From contig NZ_BBJF01000004.1 in assembly GCF_000739735.1 (NCBI RefSeq), positions 1 through 64,000 of the forward strand: a stretch of 64,000 nt of DNA, written 5' to 3'. Positions 17,732 to 26,232 of this stretch are shown one piece after another (the first letter of the stretch is position 1; every line of letters begins with the position of its first letter). Origin of the DNA: Paraburkholderia ginsengisoli NBRC 100965 (GTDB lineage Bacteria > Pseudomonadota > Gammaproteobacteria > Burkholderiales > Burkholderiaceae). The notes under the pieces were generated by a model. It saw only the letters and a program-made list of their open reading frames with translations, had not been told where the DNA came from and did no database searches. The position numbers were made by a program, and so were the translations under genes.

Positions 17732-18739
17732 ATGTTCCATCTGATTTTCTCTACGCTCGACAGCTTCGTTTCAGCCGTGCAGACGCTGCTGTATGTCGAC
17801 GTGGTTCAGCCGCTGCTGTACCGCTTCGGCCTGATGGACTACGACGAGGACACCTACGACAGCCTGTACTGGGTGATCGTGGGCGTGCTCGAGGTGCTGG
17901 CGATGTACGCGATCCTGCGTCCGCTTGAAGCGTTGCGGCCGGTCGAGCAGTGGGAGAACCGCAAGGCGGTGCGCATCGACGTGCTTTACACGTGGATCGC
18001 CAAGCTCGGCATCCTGAACCTGTTTTTTTTCTTCGCGCTGCAGCCGTTCTTCGACACCGTGCAGGCGTGGCTGCGGCTGCACAACATCGCGAATATCGAA
18101 TTCGACAATCTGTGGCCCGGCGTCACCACGCAGCCGCTCGTGACGTTCGTGATGTATCTGCTGGTGCTCGATTTCGCCGGCTACTGGTATCACCGCTGGG
18201 AACACCGGATCGGTGTGTGGTGGGAGTTGCACGCGGTGCATCACAGTCAGCAGCAGATGTCGCTGTGGTCCGACGACCGCAACCATCTGCTCGACGATCT
18301 GCTGCAGGCGTCGTTCTTCGCGGTCATCGCGCTGGTGATCGGCGTGCCGCCGTCGCAGTTCGTCGTGCTGGTCGCAATCACGAACCTCGCGCAAAGCGTG
18401 CAGCACGCGAACATCCGTCTGTACTTCGGCTGGCTCGGCGAGCGGCTGTTGGTCAGCCCGACTTTCCATCGGCGTCACCATGCAATCGGGTACGGCCACG
18501 AGGGGCTGAACTACGGCTGCAACTTTGGCGTGCTGTTTCCATGGTGGGACATGCTGTTCCGCAGCGTGTCCTGGAGTCGCGACATGGAGCCGACCGGAAT
18601 CGGCGATCAACTCGAAGGCCGTCGTTACGGCGACGGATTCTGGGCGCAGCACTGGCTCGCGTTCGTGCGCATCGCGGGGCGCCTCACCTCGAAGCGCCGC
18701 GCCGGCGCGAGCGAAAGCAACGACGCCGCCGCCGTCTGA
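17732..18739 (+). CDS. Sterol desaturase / fatty acid hydroxylase family protein
   Basis: A 335-residue membrane-bound di-iron enzyme. The eight-histidine signature of the family appears as HRWEH (about residue 154), HAVHH (about 167) and HRRHH (about 246), with further His residues nearby. Hydrophobic helices precede and separate the motifs. Members use O2 to hydroxylate or desaturate lipids or sterols at the cytoplasmic face of the inner membrane; the substrate cannot be read from sequence. It follows the beta-propeller gene closely. The C terminus is short, polar and Ser/Ala-rich. Confidence 0.9.
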   Translation: MFHLIFSTLDSFVSAVQTLLYVDVVQPLLYRFGLMDYDEDTYDSLYWVIVGVLEVLAMYAILRPLEALRPVEQWENRKAVRIDVLYTWIAKLGILNLFFFFALQPFFDTVQAWLRLHNIANIEFDNLWPGVTTQPLVTFVMYLLVLDFAGYWYHRWEHRIGVWWELHAVHHSQQQMSLWSDDRNHLLDDLLQASFFAVIALVIGVPPSQFVVLVAITNLAQSVQHANIRLYFGWLGERLLVSPTFHRRHHAIGYGHEGLNYGCNFGVLFPWWDMLFRSVSWSRDMEPTGIGDQLEGRRYGDGFWAQHWLAFVRIAGRLTSKRRAGASESNDAAAV

Positions 18740-18898
18740 TCTCCCGTATCTGCCACACCGCTTCCATACCGCCGCTGGTTTCCCCGGCGGCGCGTCTCGT
18801 GGTTTATCCTGTGCACGTTTGCGCGCGCTCCAGGTCTCGCGACGCTGTGTGGCGCGTCTCTCTCCATTCCATCGTTTCGTTCACTGACACCGGCTCGC

Positions 18899-19732
18899 AT
18901 GAATGATCTGTTGCGCTCGTTTGGGCGCGCACTCGCCAGCGCGCTCCACCCGCGCATGCTCTGGCTGACCTTCAAACCGTTTCTCGCGGCGACGGTCGGC
19001 TGGGGTGTGATTCTCTGGTTTTCCTGGCAGACGTTGATCGGGTCGACCCGGGTCTGGCTCGACAGCTGGTCGTTTACGGTCACGCTCTATCGGCTGTTCG
19101 ACTGGCTCGGTTTTTCGGCGCTGCACGCGGCGATCGCGCCTTTCATCGTGATTGCGATGGCGATTCCGCTAATCGTCGTCACGGTGTTGCTGCTGATCGC
19201 CACGCTGTCGATGCCCGCCGTGATCCGCTTTCTGGCCGCACGTCACTTTCCGGCGCTCGAAATGCGCCGCGGCGGAACGTGGTACGGTAGCCTCGGTCAG
19301 GCGTTGTGGACCACGCTGGTATGTCTGGTGCTGCTGATCGTCACGCTGCCGTTGTGGCTGATCCCGCCGTTCTTCGCGCTGATTCCGCCGTTGCTGTGGG
19401 GCTGGCTGACCTATCGCGTAATGAGCTACGACGCGCTCGCGCTGCACGCGACGCGCGACGAGCGGCGTGAGTTGGTGCGCCGGTTCCGGCTGCCGCTGCT
19501 GTTGATCGGCATCGCGAGCGGCTTGCTGGGTTCGCTGCCGACGCTGCTGTGGGCGTCGTCGGTCTGGTTGATCGTGCTGTTCCCGGTGATCACCGCGGCC
19601 ACGATCTGGATTTATGCGTTCATCCTCGTGTTTTCGGCGCTGTGGTTCGGCTACTACTGCTTGCGCGCGCTGCAACGCCTGCGGGCGGAACAGCACGGCG
19701 GTGTGCATCACACGGCGCCGGTTCCTTATTGA
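18899..19732 (+). CDS. EI24-domain inner membrane protein
   Basis: A 277-residue protein with several hydrophobic segments. Its pattern, an amphipathic start (LLRSFGRALASALHP) and later a long hydrophobic pair with WLIPPFFALIPPLLWGWLTY and the short motif YDALALHATRDER, fits the EI24/CysZ-like family. CysZ members take up sulfate, but this group is usually annotated only as EI24-domain protein, so transport of sulfate is not asserted. The next gene starts 29 bp downstream with a good ribosome binding site, suggesting a two-gene transcript with the molybdopterin-binding protein. Confidence 0.82.
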   Translation: MNDLLRSFGRALASALHPRMLWLTFKPFLAATVGWGVILWFSWQTLIGSTRVWLDSWSFTVTLYRLFDWLGFSALHAAIAPFIVIAMAIPLIVVTVLLLIATLSMPAVIRFLAARHFPALEMRRGGTWYGSLGQALWTTLVCLVLLIVTLPLWLIPPFFALIPPLLWGWLTYRVMSYDALALHATRDERRELVRRFRLPLLLIGIASGLLGSLPTLLWASSVWLIVLFPVITAATIWIYAFILVFSALWFGYYCLRALQRLRAEQHGGVHHTAPVPY

Positions 19733-19761
19733 CTGGTTTGATTAAACGAAAGAGGCGGCAA

Positions 19762-20595
19762 ATGGCATTTGGCGTCATCATCATCGGCGATGAAATCCTG
19801 TCGGGCAGGCGTGTCGACAAGCATCTGCCGAAGGTCATCGAATTGCTGGGCGCGCGTGGGCTGTCGCTCGGCTGGGCGGAGTACATCGGCGACGACCCTG
19901 AGCGCATCACCGCGACGCTGCGGCGCACGTTCGCGTCGGGCGACATCGTGTTCTCCACGGGCGGCATCGGCGCCACGCCGGACGACCACACGCGCCAATG
20001 CGCGGCGGCGGCGCTCGGCGTGCCGCTGGAACTGCACCCGGAGGCCGCGAAGCTGATTCAGGAGCGCATTCGCGACATGCATCCGGCGACCGCGGCGGCG
20101 CCGCTCGATCTGGACTCGCCGGAAAACCGGCATCGTCTGAATATGGGCACGTATCCGCAGGGCGCGACGATCATTCCGAATGGCTACAACAAGATTCCCG
20201 GCTTCTCGATCCGGCATCATCATTTCGTGCCGGGCTTTCCGGTGATGGCGTGGCCGATGATCGAGTGGGTGCTGGATACGCAGTACGCGCACCTGCATCA
20301 CGCGATGCCGCACGCGGAGAAGTCATTGCTGGTGTTCGAGTTGCCGGAGTCGCGCCTGACGCCGCTGATGGAAAAAATCGAACGCGATTTTCCGGGCGTG
20401 CGGGTGTTCAGTCTGCCGAGCGTCGGCGATGCAGAACGCGGCGGCGTGTATGCGCGTCATCACATCGACCTCGGGGTGAAGGGCGAGCCCGAGGCGGTGG
20501 CGGCTGCGTTCGTGAAGCTGCGTGAGGGCGTGCATCTGTTGGGCGGCGATATCGTCGAACCGGACGCTGCCGCGGCGACGAAGCCGCGCGGCTGA
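19762..20595 (+). CDS. CinA-type molybdopterin-binding domain protein
   Basis: A 277-residue cytosolic protein whose first half is a MoCF/MoaB-like domain: IIIGDEILSGRRVDKHLPKV at the N terminus, and FSTGGIGATPDDHTRQ for the conserved GGxG...D site. Only the CinA N-terminal domain is present, with no C-terminal nicotinamide-nucleotide amidase domain, and this short form is often called competence/damage-inducible protein A-like. The start at 19762 follows an AGAGGCGG ribosome binding site and places the domain at the N terminus; longer frames overlap the EI24 gene. Biochemical role is uncertain. Confidence 0.85.
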   Translation: MAFGVIIIGDEILSGRRVDKHLPKVIELLGARGLSLGWAEYIGDDPERITATLRRTFASGDIVFSTGGIGATPDDHTRQCAAAALGVPLELHPEAAKLIQERIRDMHPATAAAPLDLDSPENRHRLNMGTYPQGATIIPNGYNKIPGFSIRHHHFVPGFPVMAWPMIEWVLDTQYAHLHHAMPHAEKSLLVFELPESRLTPLMEKIERDFPGVRVFSLPSVGDAERGGVYARHHIDLGVKGEPEAVAAAFVKLREGVHLLGGDIVEPDAAAATKPRG

Positions 20596-20872
20596 AACGC
20601 GGCGGGTGAGGAGCGGGGTGCAATGCTGCGCGCGCCCCCGCGTCGTCGCTGATGTTGTTGCTGTCCGACCGGCCGAGCGCGTTTTCGGCCGGTTCCGATT
20701 GAACCCTTCGTCCATCATCGCGCTGACACATTCAGCACCGACGATGTGTCTGTATTTCCACCGCCGCTGTCCCAACGGCTGAAGATTCGGCTTCCGGTAT
20801 TCAACCGGAGCTGATAACCAAAAGCCGGTAGCGGCAATCCACGACTGGCGTCGCCCTGCAATCAACCTGCCG

Positions 20873-21337
20873 TTACGCGCCGATCCACGGCAACCCGCGA
20901 AAGCACCAGCCCGACACCGTCTTCCGATGCCCCTGGCCGTCCTTGTCGCCTTCGAAGCCTTCCAGCAGGTCGTACGCCTTCGTGAAACCGGCTTGCGTCG
21001 CGGCGATCGCGGCGAGCTTCGAGCGCGCAGCGCTGCGGCACAGAAACAGCACCGGCGTATCGTGCGACGCCGCCTGATTCAACTGGGCAAGGAATTCCTG
21101 ATTCGGCACCGCGCCCGGGTAGCGCGTCCATTCCACGTGCACGTATTGCCCATCGCCGATAACCGGCCGGCCGACCCAATCGAGTTCGGCACGGGTGCGG
21201 ACGTCGACCAGACGCGTACGCGGATCGAGTTGCAGCAATTCGAACGCCTCGGCGGGCGACACCGCGCCCGCATAGGGCAGCTGGTTCTCGGTGCGGCGGG
21301 CGTCCGCCTGGGCGTACAACTGTTCGAGCGTGCTCAT
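20873..21337 (-). CDS. Single-domain rhodanese-like sulfurtransferase
   Basis: A 154-residue protein with one rhodanese domain. The first rhodanese strand motif is RLVDVRTRAELDWVGRP, and the active-site loop LFLCRSAARSK contains the catalytic Cys in a six-residue CRSAAR loop, as in sulfur-transferring members. The C terminus has the typical GFTKAYDLLEGFEGDKD and ends GWCFRGLPW. Start 21337 is supported by AAGGAGA just upstream. It is transcribed divergently from glnA across about 440 bp. The sulfur donor and acceptor are unknown. Confidence 0.9.
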   Translation of the reverse strand: MSTLEQLYAQADARRTENQLPYAGAVSPAEAFELLQLDPRTRLVDVRTRAELDWVGRPVIGDGQYVHVEWTRYPGAVPNQEFLAQLNQAASHDTPVLFLCRSAARSKLAAIAATQAGFTKAYDLLEGFEGDKDGQGHRKTVSGWCFRGLPWIGA

Positions 21338-21443
21338 GAGCGCCAATCTCCTTCGGACCAAATGGTCATTCTAGCGCGCGGCGTGCGTGCCGCACGCACG
21401 GCCTGCGCGTCGAGCTCGGCGAGTTCACGGGCGCAGGCTTCGC

Positions 21444-21458
21444 GCGCAAATATGGTGC
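21444..21458. promoter_or_regulatory. Putative NtrC binding site (distal)
   Basis: GCGCAAATATGGTGC fits the NtrC consensus GCAC-N7-GTGC with one mismatch. It lies about 200 bp upstream of the predicted sigma-54 start site, a normal distance for an enhancer. Confidence 0.6.
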
Positions 21459-21513
21459 ATTTCTGCTCATATGCACCACAATGAGGATCAACGGTATTTC
21501 TCATCGGACGAAC

Positions 21514-21528
21514 GCACTAGTTTGGTGC
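21514..21528. promoter_or_regulatory. Putative NtrC binding site (proximal)
   Basis: GCACTAGTTTGGTGC matches GCAC-N7-GTGC perfectly, with dyad arms. It lies about 130 bp upstream of the predicted start. Two sites 70 bp apart are typical of an NtrC enhancer. Confidence 0.75.
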
Positions 21529-21627
21529 GCGTGCGGGCCCGCCATTTGGAGGGCCGCATGCAGCGCGGTGCGCCGGTTCCCCGTCAAGGCGCGCGCAGAC
21601 TGCTTCTGCGCCGCGGTGGCGCATACA

Positions 21628-21643
21628 TGGCACAGAAGCTGCT
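21628..21643 (+). promoter_or_regulatory. Sigma-54 (RpoN) promoter of glnA
   Basis: TGGCACAGAAGCTGCT matches TGGCAC-N5-TTGCW with one mismatch and has exactly 10 bp between the invariant GG (-24) and GC (-12). With the NtrC sites upstream, this is a convincing nitrogen-regulated promoter. Confidence 0.82.
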
Positions 21644-21777
21644 TTACTGGTGCCGATCGATTTGTCCCGGCAGGCATTTCTGTTCATTCCCCACGTTTGA
21701 GGGTGGACGCGCCGGGACGGACCAGCTAGATTGGGCGGCGGCTGAATCCGCCGAATTCGTTAATCAGGAGATAGGTT

Positions 21778-23193
21778 ATGAGTAAATCCGTGGCCGACGT
21801 CGTGCAACTCGTCAAGGACGAGGACGTCAAGTTTGTCGACTTCCGTTTCACCGACACGCGCGGCAAAGAGCAACACGTTTCGGTGCCGGTGTCGGCATTC
21901 GATGAAGACAAGTTCGAAAGCGGCCATGCGTTTGACGGTTCGTCGATTGCCGGCTGGAAGGGCATCGAAGCATCGGACATGTTGCTGGTCCCGGACGCGA
22001 ACACCGCCTTCATCGACCCGTTCTATGAAGAGTCGACCCTCGTGCTGACCTGCGACGTCGTCGAACCGGCTGACGGCAAGGGCTACGAGCGCGACCCGCG
22101 TTCGCTGGCAAAGCGCGCTGAGGCGTACCTGAAGAGCACGGGCCTCGGCGACACCGCCTTCTTCGGTCCGGAACCCGAATTCTTCATTTTCGACTCGGTC
22201 CAGTGGAACACGGATCAGTCGGGCTGCTTCATCAAGATCGGTTCGGAAGAAGCACCGTGGTCGTCGGCGAAGGAATTCGAAGGCGGCAACACCGGCCACC
22301 GTCCGGGCACGAAGGGCGGCTACTTTCCGGTCGCTCCGGTCGACACGTTCCAGGACATCCGTTCGGAAATGTGCCTGTTGCTCGAACAGATCGGCATCCC
22401 GGTCGAAGTGCACCACCACGAAGTCGCAGGCCAAGGCCAGAACGAAATCGGCACGAAGTTCTCGACGCTCGTGCAACGCGCCGACTGGCTGCAGCAGATG
22501 AAGTACATCATCCATAACGTCGCGCACACGTATGGCAAGACGGCGACGTTCATGCCGAAGCCGGTCGTCGGCGACAATGGTTCGGGCATGCACGTTCACC
22601 AGTCGATCTGGAAGGACGGCCAGAACCTGTTCGCGGGCAACGGCTACGCAGGTCTGTCGGAATTCGCGCTGTTCTACATCGGCGGCATCATCAAGCATGC
22701 TCGCGCGCTGAACGCGATCACGAACCCGGGTACGAACTCGTACAAGCGTCTCGTGCCGCACTTCGAAGCACCGGTCAAGCTGGCTTACTCGGCTCGCAAC
22801 CGTTCGGCATCGATCCGTATTCCGCACGTGTCGAACCCGAAGGGCCGTCGTATCGAAACGCGTTTCCCGGATCCGCTGGCGAATCCGTACCTGTGCTTCT
22901 CCGCGCTGATGATGGCGGGTCTGGACGGCGTGCAGAACAAGATTCACCCGGGCGAAGCTGCCGACAAGAACCTGTACGACCTGCCGCCGGAAGAGGATGC
23001 AAAGATCCCGACCGTGTGTGCCGGCCTCGACCAGGCTCTGGACGCACTCGACGCGGACCGCGAATTCCTGACGCGCGGTGGCGTGTTCACGGACTCGATG
23101 CTCGACGCGTACATCGAACTGAAGACGGGCGAGCTGCAACGCTATCGTCAGTCGGTGCACCCGATCGAATTCGAAATGTACTACTCGCTGTAA
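21778..23193 (+). CDS. glnA: Glutamine synthetase, type I
   Basis: A 471-residue ATP-dependent ligase, glutamate plus ammonia giving glutamine, active as a cytosolic dodecamer. Recognisable are the N-terminal beta-grasp region with [12 protein letters not shown], the catalytic core segments [17 protein letters not shown] and [16 protein letters not shown], and the C-terminal NLYDLPPEE with Tyr400 as the expected adenylylation site (Tyr397 in enterics). Length is that of GSI-beta enzymes, which are shut down by GlnE adenylylation. The ribosome site GGAGATAGG precedes the ATG. Expression is predicted to be NtrC/sigma-54 driven. A strong terminator separates it from ntrB. Confidence 0.98.
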   Translation: MSKSVADVVQLVKDEDVKFVDFRFTDTRGKEQHVSVPVSAFDEDKFESGHAFDGSSIAGWKGIEASDMLLVPDANTAFIDPFYEESTLVLTCDVVEPADGKGYERDPRSLAKRAEAYLKSTGLGDTAFFGPEPEFFIFDSVQWNTDQSGCFIKIGSEEAPWSSAKEFEGGNTGHRPGTKGGYFPVAPVDTFQDIRSEMCLLLEQIGIPVEVHHHEVAGQGQNEIGTKFSTLVQRADWLQQMKYIIHNVAHTYGKTATFMPKPVVGDNGSGMHVHQSIWKDGQNLFAGNGYAGLSEFALFYIGGIIKHARALNAITNPGTNSYKRLVPHFEAPVKLAYSARNRSASIRIPHVSNPKGRRIETRFPDPLANPYLCFSALMMAGLDGVQNKIHPGEAADKNLYDLPPEEDAKIPTVCAGLDQALDALDADREFLTRGGVFTDSMLDAYIELKTGELQRYRQSVHPIEFEMYYSL

Positions 23194-23256
23194 GCGGCCA
23201 TGGCGCTTCGCCGGTCACCTGGCGAAGCGCTTGGTCGAAGCTCGCGATCGGTCACG

Positions 23257-23282
23257 AAGGGACGGCGGCGCCGTCCCTTTTT
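23257..23282 (+). terminator. Rho-independent terminator between glnA and ntrB
   Basis: AAGGGACGGC pairs with GCCGTCCCTT around a short GC centre, followed by a T run. It lies 64 bp after the glnA stop and should cut off most read-through into ntrBC. Confidence 0.92.
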
Positions 23283-23390
23283 CGTTAGACCCGCCGACAA
23301 CATCGCAGCCTTTGCGATGCTCCGGCGACGAGCAACACAATCAACGCGGACATCTGATTTTCCACCAGCTCCTACCGGCCAGACTGCAAG

Positions 23391-24533
23391 ATGGTTCTCA
23401 AGAATCTGATCAAGGCAAGGAAAGGGCACGAGCAGTCGCTGTCGGACGATGCGCAGCTCGTGAGTTCCGGTTTGCTGCCCGGCTTCGAAACGTTGCCGAC
23501 CGTCGTGCTCGTGCTCGACAAGCGCTCGCTGCGCGTCGCGTTCGCGAACCCGTCGGCGGAGTCGATGCTGGAAATGTCGCGCCGGCAACTGACGCAGATG
23601 ACGTGGCCGGACATCTTCTCGAATGCGGACGAACTGGTTGCGACCATTACCGCGATCGCCGCACACCGTTTTCACGCGACCCATCTGGATGCCGTGCTCG
23701 AGCGTCCGGGCCACGAGCCGCTGCATGTGCATGCGATCGTCGGCTTTCTGGAGAGCGCGCAGGATTACGTGCTGCTTGAACTGTTCGAAAACGAGCGGCA
23801 TCTGCGCACCGATCGTGAGGAGCGCATCAACGATCTCACGGCGGTCAACAAGCAACTGATCCGCAATCTCGCGCACGAGATCAAGAATCCGCTCGGCGGC
23901 ATTCGCGGCGCGGCGCAACTGCTCGAGTTCGAACTCGGCGAGCGTCAGCGCGACGAGTTGCGCGAGTACACGCAGGTCATCATCAAGGAATCGGACCGGC
24001 TGCAAACGCTGGTCGACCGCCTGCTCGAACCGCATCGTCATCCGCATATCGTCGGCGACGTGAACATTCACGAAGTGTGCGAACGCGTGCGCCAGGTGAT
24101 TCTCGCGGAGTTTCCGCGCGGCCTCACCATCGAGCGCGATTATGACGTGAGCGTGCCGGATCTGCGCGGCGACAAGGAGCAACTGATCCAGGCGCTTTTG
24201 AACATCGTGCGCAACGCGGCCGAAGCATTGCGCGAACGCATTTCGCAAGGCGATGCGCGCATTGAATTGCGCACCCGTATCGCGCGCAAGATCACGATCT
24301 CGAAACGCTTATGTAAGCTGGCACTGGACTTGCATATTACCGACAACGGCCCTGGCATTCCCGAGGACATCCGTGACCGCATTTTCTATCCGCTCGTGTC
24401 GGGGCGCGAGGACGGCAGCGGTCTCGGTCTGACGCTCGCGCAGACGTTCGTGCAACAGCACGACGGTCTGATCGAAGTGGAGAGCCGGCCGGGCCACACC
24501 GAGTTTCAGATTCTGCTGCCGCTCGACTGCTAA
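23391..24533 (+). CDS. ntrB: Nitrogen regulation sensor histidine kinase NtrB (NRII)
   Basis: A 380-residue soluble kinase. An N-terminal PAS domain (about residues 35-140) is followed by the phosphoacceptor motif NLAHEIKNPLGGIRG with His162. The HATPase domain shows LLNIVRNAAEALRE (N box), ITDNGPGIPEDIR (G1) and GREDGSGLGLTLAQ (G2). With PII protein it phosphorylates or dephosphorylates NtrC according to nitrogen status. No membrane segment is present, as expected. It starts about 110 bp after the glnA terminator, so an own promoter or partial read-through must supply it. ntrC follows after 34 bp. Confidence 0.97.
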   Translation: MVLKNLIKARKGHEQSLSDDAQLVSSGLLPGFETLPTVVLVLDKRSLRVAFANPSAESMLEMSRRQLTQMTWPDIFSNADELVATITAIAAHRFHATHLDAVLERPGHEPLHVHAIVGFLESAQDYVLLELFENERHLRTDREERINDLTAVNKQLIRNLAHEIKNPLGGIRGAAQLLEFELGERQRDELREYTQVIIKESDRLQTLVDRLLEPHRHPHIVGDVNIHEVCERVRQVILAEFPRGLTIERDYDVSVPDLRGDKEQLIQALLNIVRNAAEALRERISQGDARIELRTRIARKITISKRLCKLALDLHITDNGPGIPEDIRDRIFYPLVSGREDGSGLGLTLAQTFVQQHDGLIEVESRPGHTEFQILLPLDC

Positions 24534-24567
24534 CCCTCATGCATCTCAAGACTTCTGACCGACCCAT

Positions 24568-26076
24568 ATGAAGCCGATCTGGATAGTAGACGACGATCAA
24601 TCGATTCGCTGGGTGCTCGAAAAAGCGCTCGCCCGCGAAAACTTCGCGACCCGCAGCTTCGCGAATGTCCGTGAGGCCTCGGCCGCGCTCGATCACGAGA
24701 GCCCCCAGGTGCTGGTGTCCGACATCAGGATGCCGGGCGGCTCCGGCCTCGAATTGCTGCAAACCGTGCGCGACAAGGTGCCGGGTCTGCCGGTCATCAT
24801 CATGACCGCGTTCTCGGATCTGGATAGTGCGGTCGCCGCGTTCCAGGGCGGCGCGTTCGAGTATCTTGCCAAACCCTTCGACGTCGACAAGGCAGTGGAG
24901 CTGATCCGCCGCGCGGTGGACGAAAGCATGCGCGGCGAGCAGCCGTGGGACGAGCGCGTCGCCGAAGCGCCCGAAATGCTCGGCCAGGCGCCGGCGATGC
25001 AGGACATGTTCCGCGCGATCGGCCGCCTGTCGCACTCGGCGGCCACCGTGCTCATTACCGGCGAATCAGGCACCGGGAAGGAACTGGTCGCGCGCGCGCT
25101 GCACCGACATAGCCCACGCGCGAACGGTCCGTTCATCGCGCTGAACACCGCCGCGATTCCGAAAGATCTATTGGAATCCGAACTGTTCGGCCACGAGCGC
25201 GGCGCGTTCACCGGCGCGCAGGCAATGCGCCAGGGACGCTTCGAGCAGGCCGAGAACGGCACGCTGTTTCTCGACGAAATCGGCGACATGCCGTTCGATC
25301 TGCAAACGCGTTTGTTGCGCGTGTTGTCGGACGGGCAGTTCTATCGGGTCGGCGGTCACAATCCGTTGCGCGCCAATGTGCGGGTGATCGCGGCGACGCA
25401 CCAGAATCTCGAATCGCGCGTGCGTCAGGGCCTGTTCCGCGAGGACCTGTACCACCGGCTCAACGTGATCCGCTTGCGCTTGCCGGCGTTGCGCGAGCGC
25501 AGCGAGGACATCCCGCTGCTCACGCGGCACTTCCTGCAGAAGAGCGCGCGCGATCTTGGCGTCGAATCGAAGCGCGTGTCCGAAGAAGCGCTCGCGTATC
25601 TCGCATCGTTGCCGTTTCCGGGCAACGTGCGCCAGCTGGAGAATCTCGCCAACTGGCTCACGGTGATGGCGCCCGCGCAGACCATCGAGATCAAGGACTT
25701 GCCGCCCGATCTCGGTCCCGCGCAAGCCGGCGCGAACGAACTCGGCGGCGGTGCGCTCGGCGCGGGCGACGAGAGTCTCGCGGGCGGTGTGCCGGCCAAT
25801 GGTTTGAGCACGACGGCGCATCCGGCCGGCGCTGCGGGTCTGCCGGCCGCGACCACGGTGAGCGCATGGGAGGGCGGTTTGCGCACCGAGGTCGCGCGGC
25901 TGTTGCGCGAAAACTCGGCGGACGTGATGGACGAACTCGCGCGCCGTTTCGAAGCGGCGGTGATTCGCGAGGCATTGGACTTCACGCGCGGACGCAAGGT
26001 CGAGGCAGCGGAGCGGCTGGGCATCGGCCGCAATACGATCACGCGCAAGATTCAGGAGCTCAATCTCGAGCCGTGA
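24568..26076 (+). CDS. ntrC: Nitrogen regulation response regulator NtrC (NRI)
   Basis: A 502-residue sigma-54 activator. The receiver domain carries the phosphorylation site Asp52 in VSDIRMPGG and Lys in YLAKPFD. The AAA+ domain has Walker A GESGTGKE near residue 165, the sigma-54 contact loop GAFTGA at 212-217, and Walker B TLFLDEIGDM. The C-terminal Fis-type helix-turn-helix is AAERLGIGRNTITRKIQ. The linker between the AAA+ and DNA-binding domains (about residues 385-440) is long and Gly/Ala-rich, more so than in enteric NtrC (469 residues). It probably acts on the two sites upstream of glnA. Gene order matches the enteric glnALG locus. Confidence 0.97.
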   Translation: MKPIWIVDDDQSIRWVLEKALARENFATRSFANVREASAALDHESPQVLVSDIRMPGGSGLELLQTVRDKVPGLPVIIMTAFSDLDSAVAAFQGGAFEYLAKPFDVDKAVELIRRAVDESMRGEQPWDERVAEAPEMLGQAPAMQDMFRAIGRLSHSAATVLITGESGTGKELVARALHRHSPRANGPFIALNTAAIPKDLLESELFGHERGAFTGAQAMRQGRFEQAENGTLFLDEIGDMPFDLQTRLLRVLSDGQFYRVGGHNPLRANVRVIAATHQNLESRVRQGLFREDLYHRLNVIRLRLPALRERSEDIPLLTRHFLQKSARDLGVESKRVSEEALAYLASLPFPGNVRQLENLANWLTVMAPAQTIEIKDLPPDLGPAQAGANELGGGALGAGDESLAGGVPANGLSTTAHPAGAAGLPAATTVSAWEGGLRTEVARLLRENSADVMDELARRFEAAVIREALDFTRGRKVEAAERLGIGRNTITRKIQELNLEP

Positions 26077-26093
26077 TCGCGATATCGCAGCGA

Positions 26094-26133
26094 GGGCGGG
26101 GCGGCGTGCGAGCCGCCCCGCCCGTCGTTCTTT
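26094..26133 (+). terminator. Terminator downstream of ntrC
   Basis: A perfect 12-bp stem, GGGCGGGGCGGC with GCCGCCCCGCCC, around a 6-base loop lies 17 bp after the ntrC stop. The tail GTCGTTCTTTGTT is T-rich but interrupted. Confidence 0.75.
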
Positions 26134-26232
26134 GTTGCCCGTGTTTGCCGGATATCGCTGGTTATCGCTGGTTGAGCAAGGCTCAGGCTCCCACAAGGCA
26201 TAATCAACGCTGTTTTCATTCGACAGCCGACG

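Larger units (their letters stand above)
21338..21777. other. Divergent regulatory region rhodanese/glnA
   Basis: It holds the two NtrC-type sites and the sigma-54 promoter listed separately. An additional half site (GCACCACAATG) is at about 21472. No gene is seen. The glnA leader from the predicted start near 21655 is about 120 bases. Confidence 0.75.

Noticed and set aside
20596-20872. Possible small gene or terminator between the CinA-like gene and the rhodanese gene
   Set aside because: Only a weak CCGGT/ACCGG hairpin near 20790-20810 without a T tract, and no credible open frame.
23181-24248. Reverse 355-codon open frame covering ntrB
   Set aside because: No domain and shadow-type composition; it also runs through the glnA terminator.
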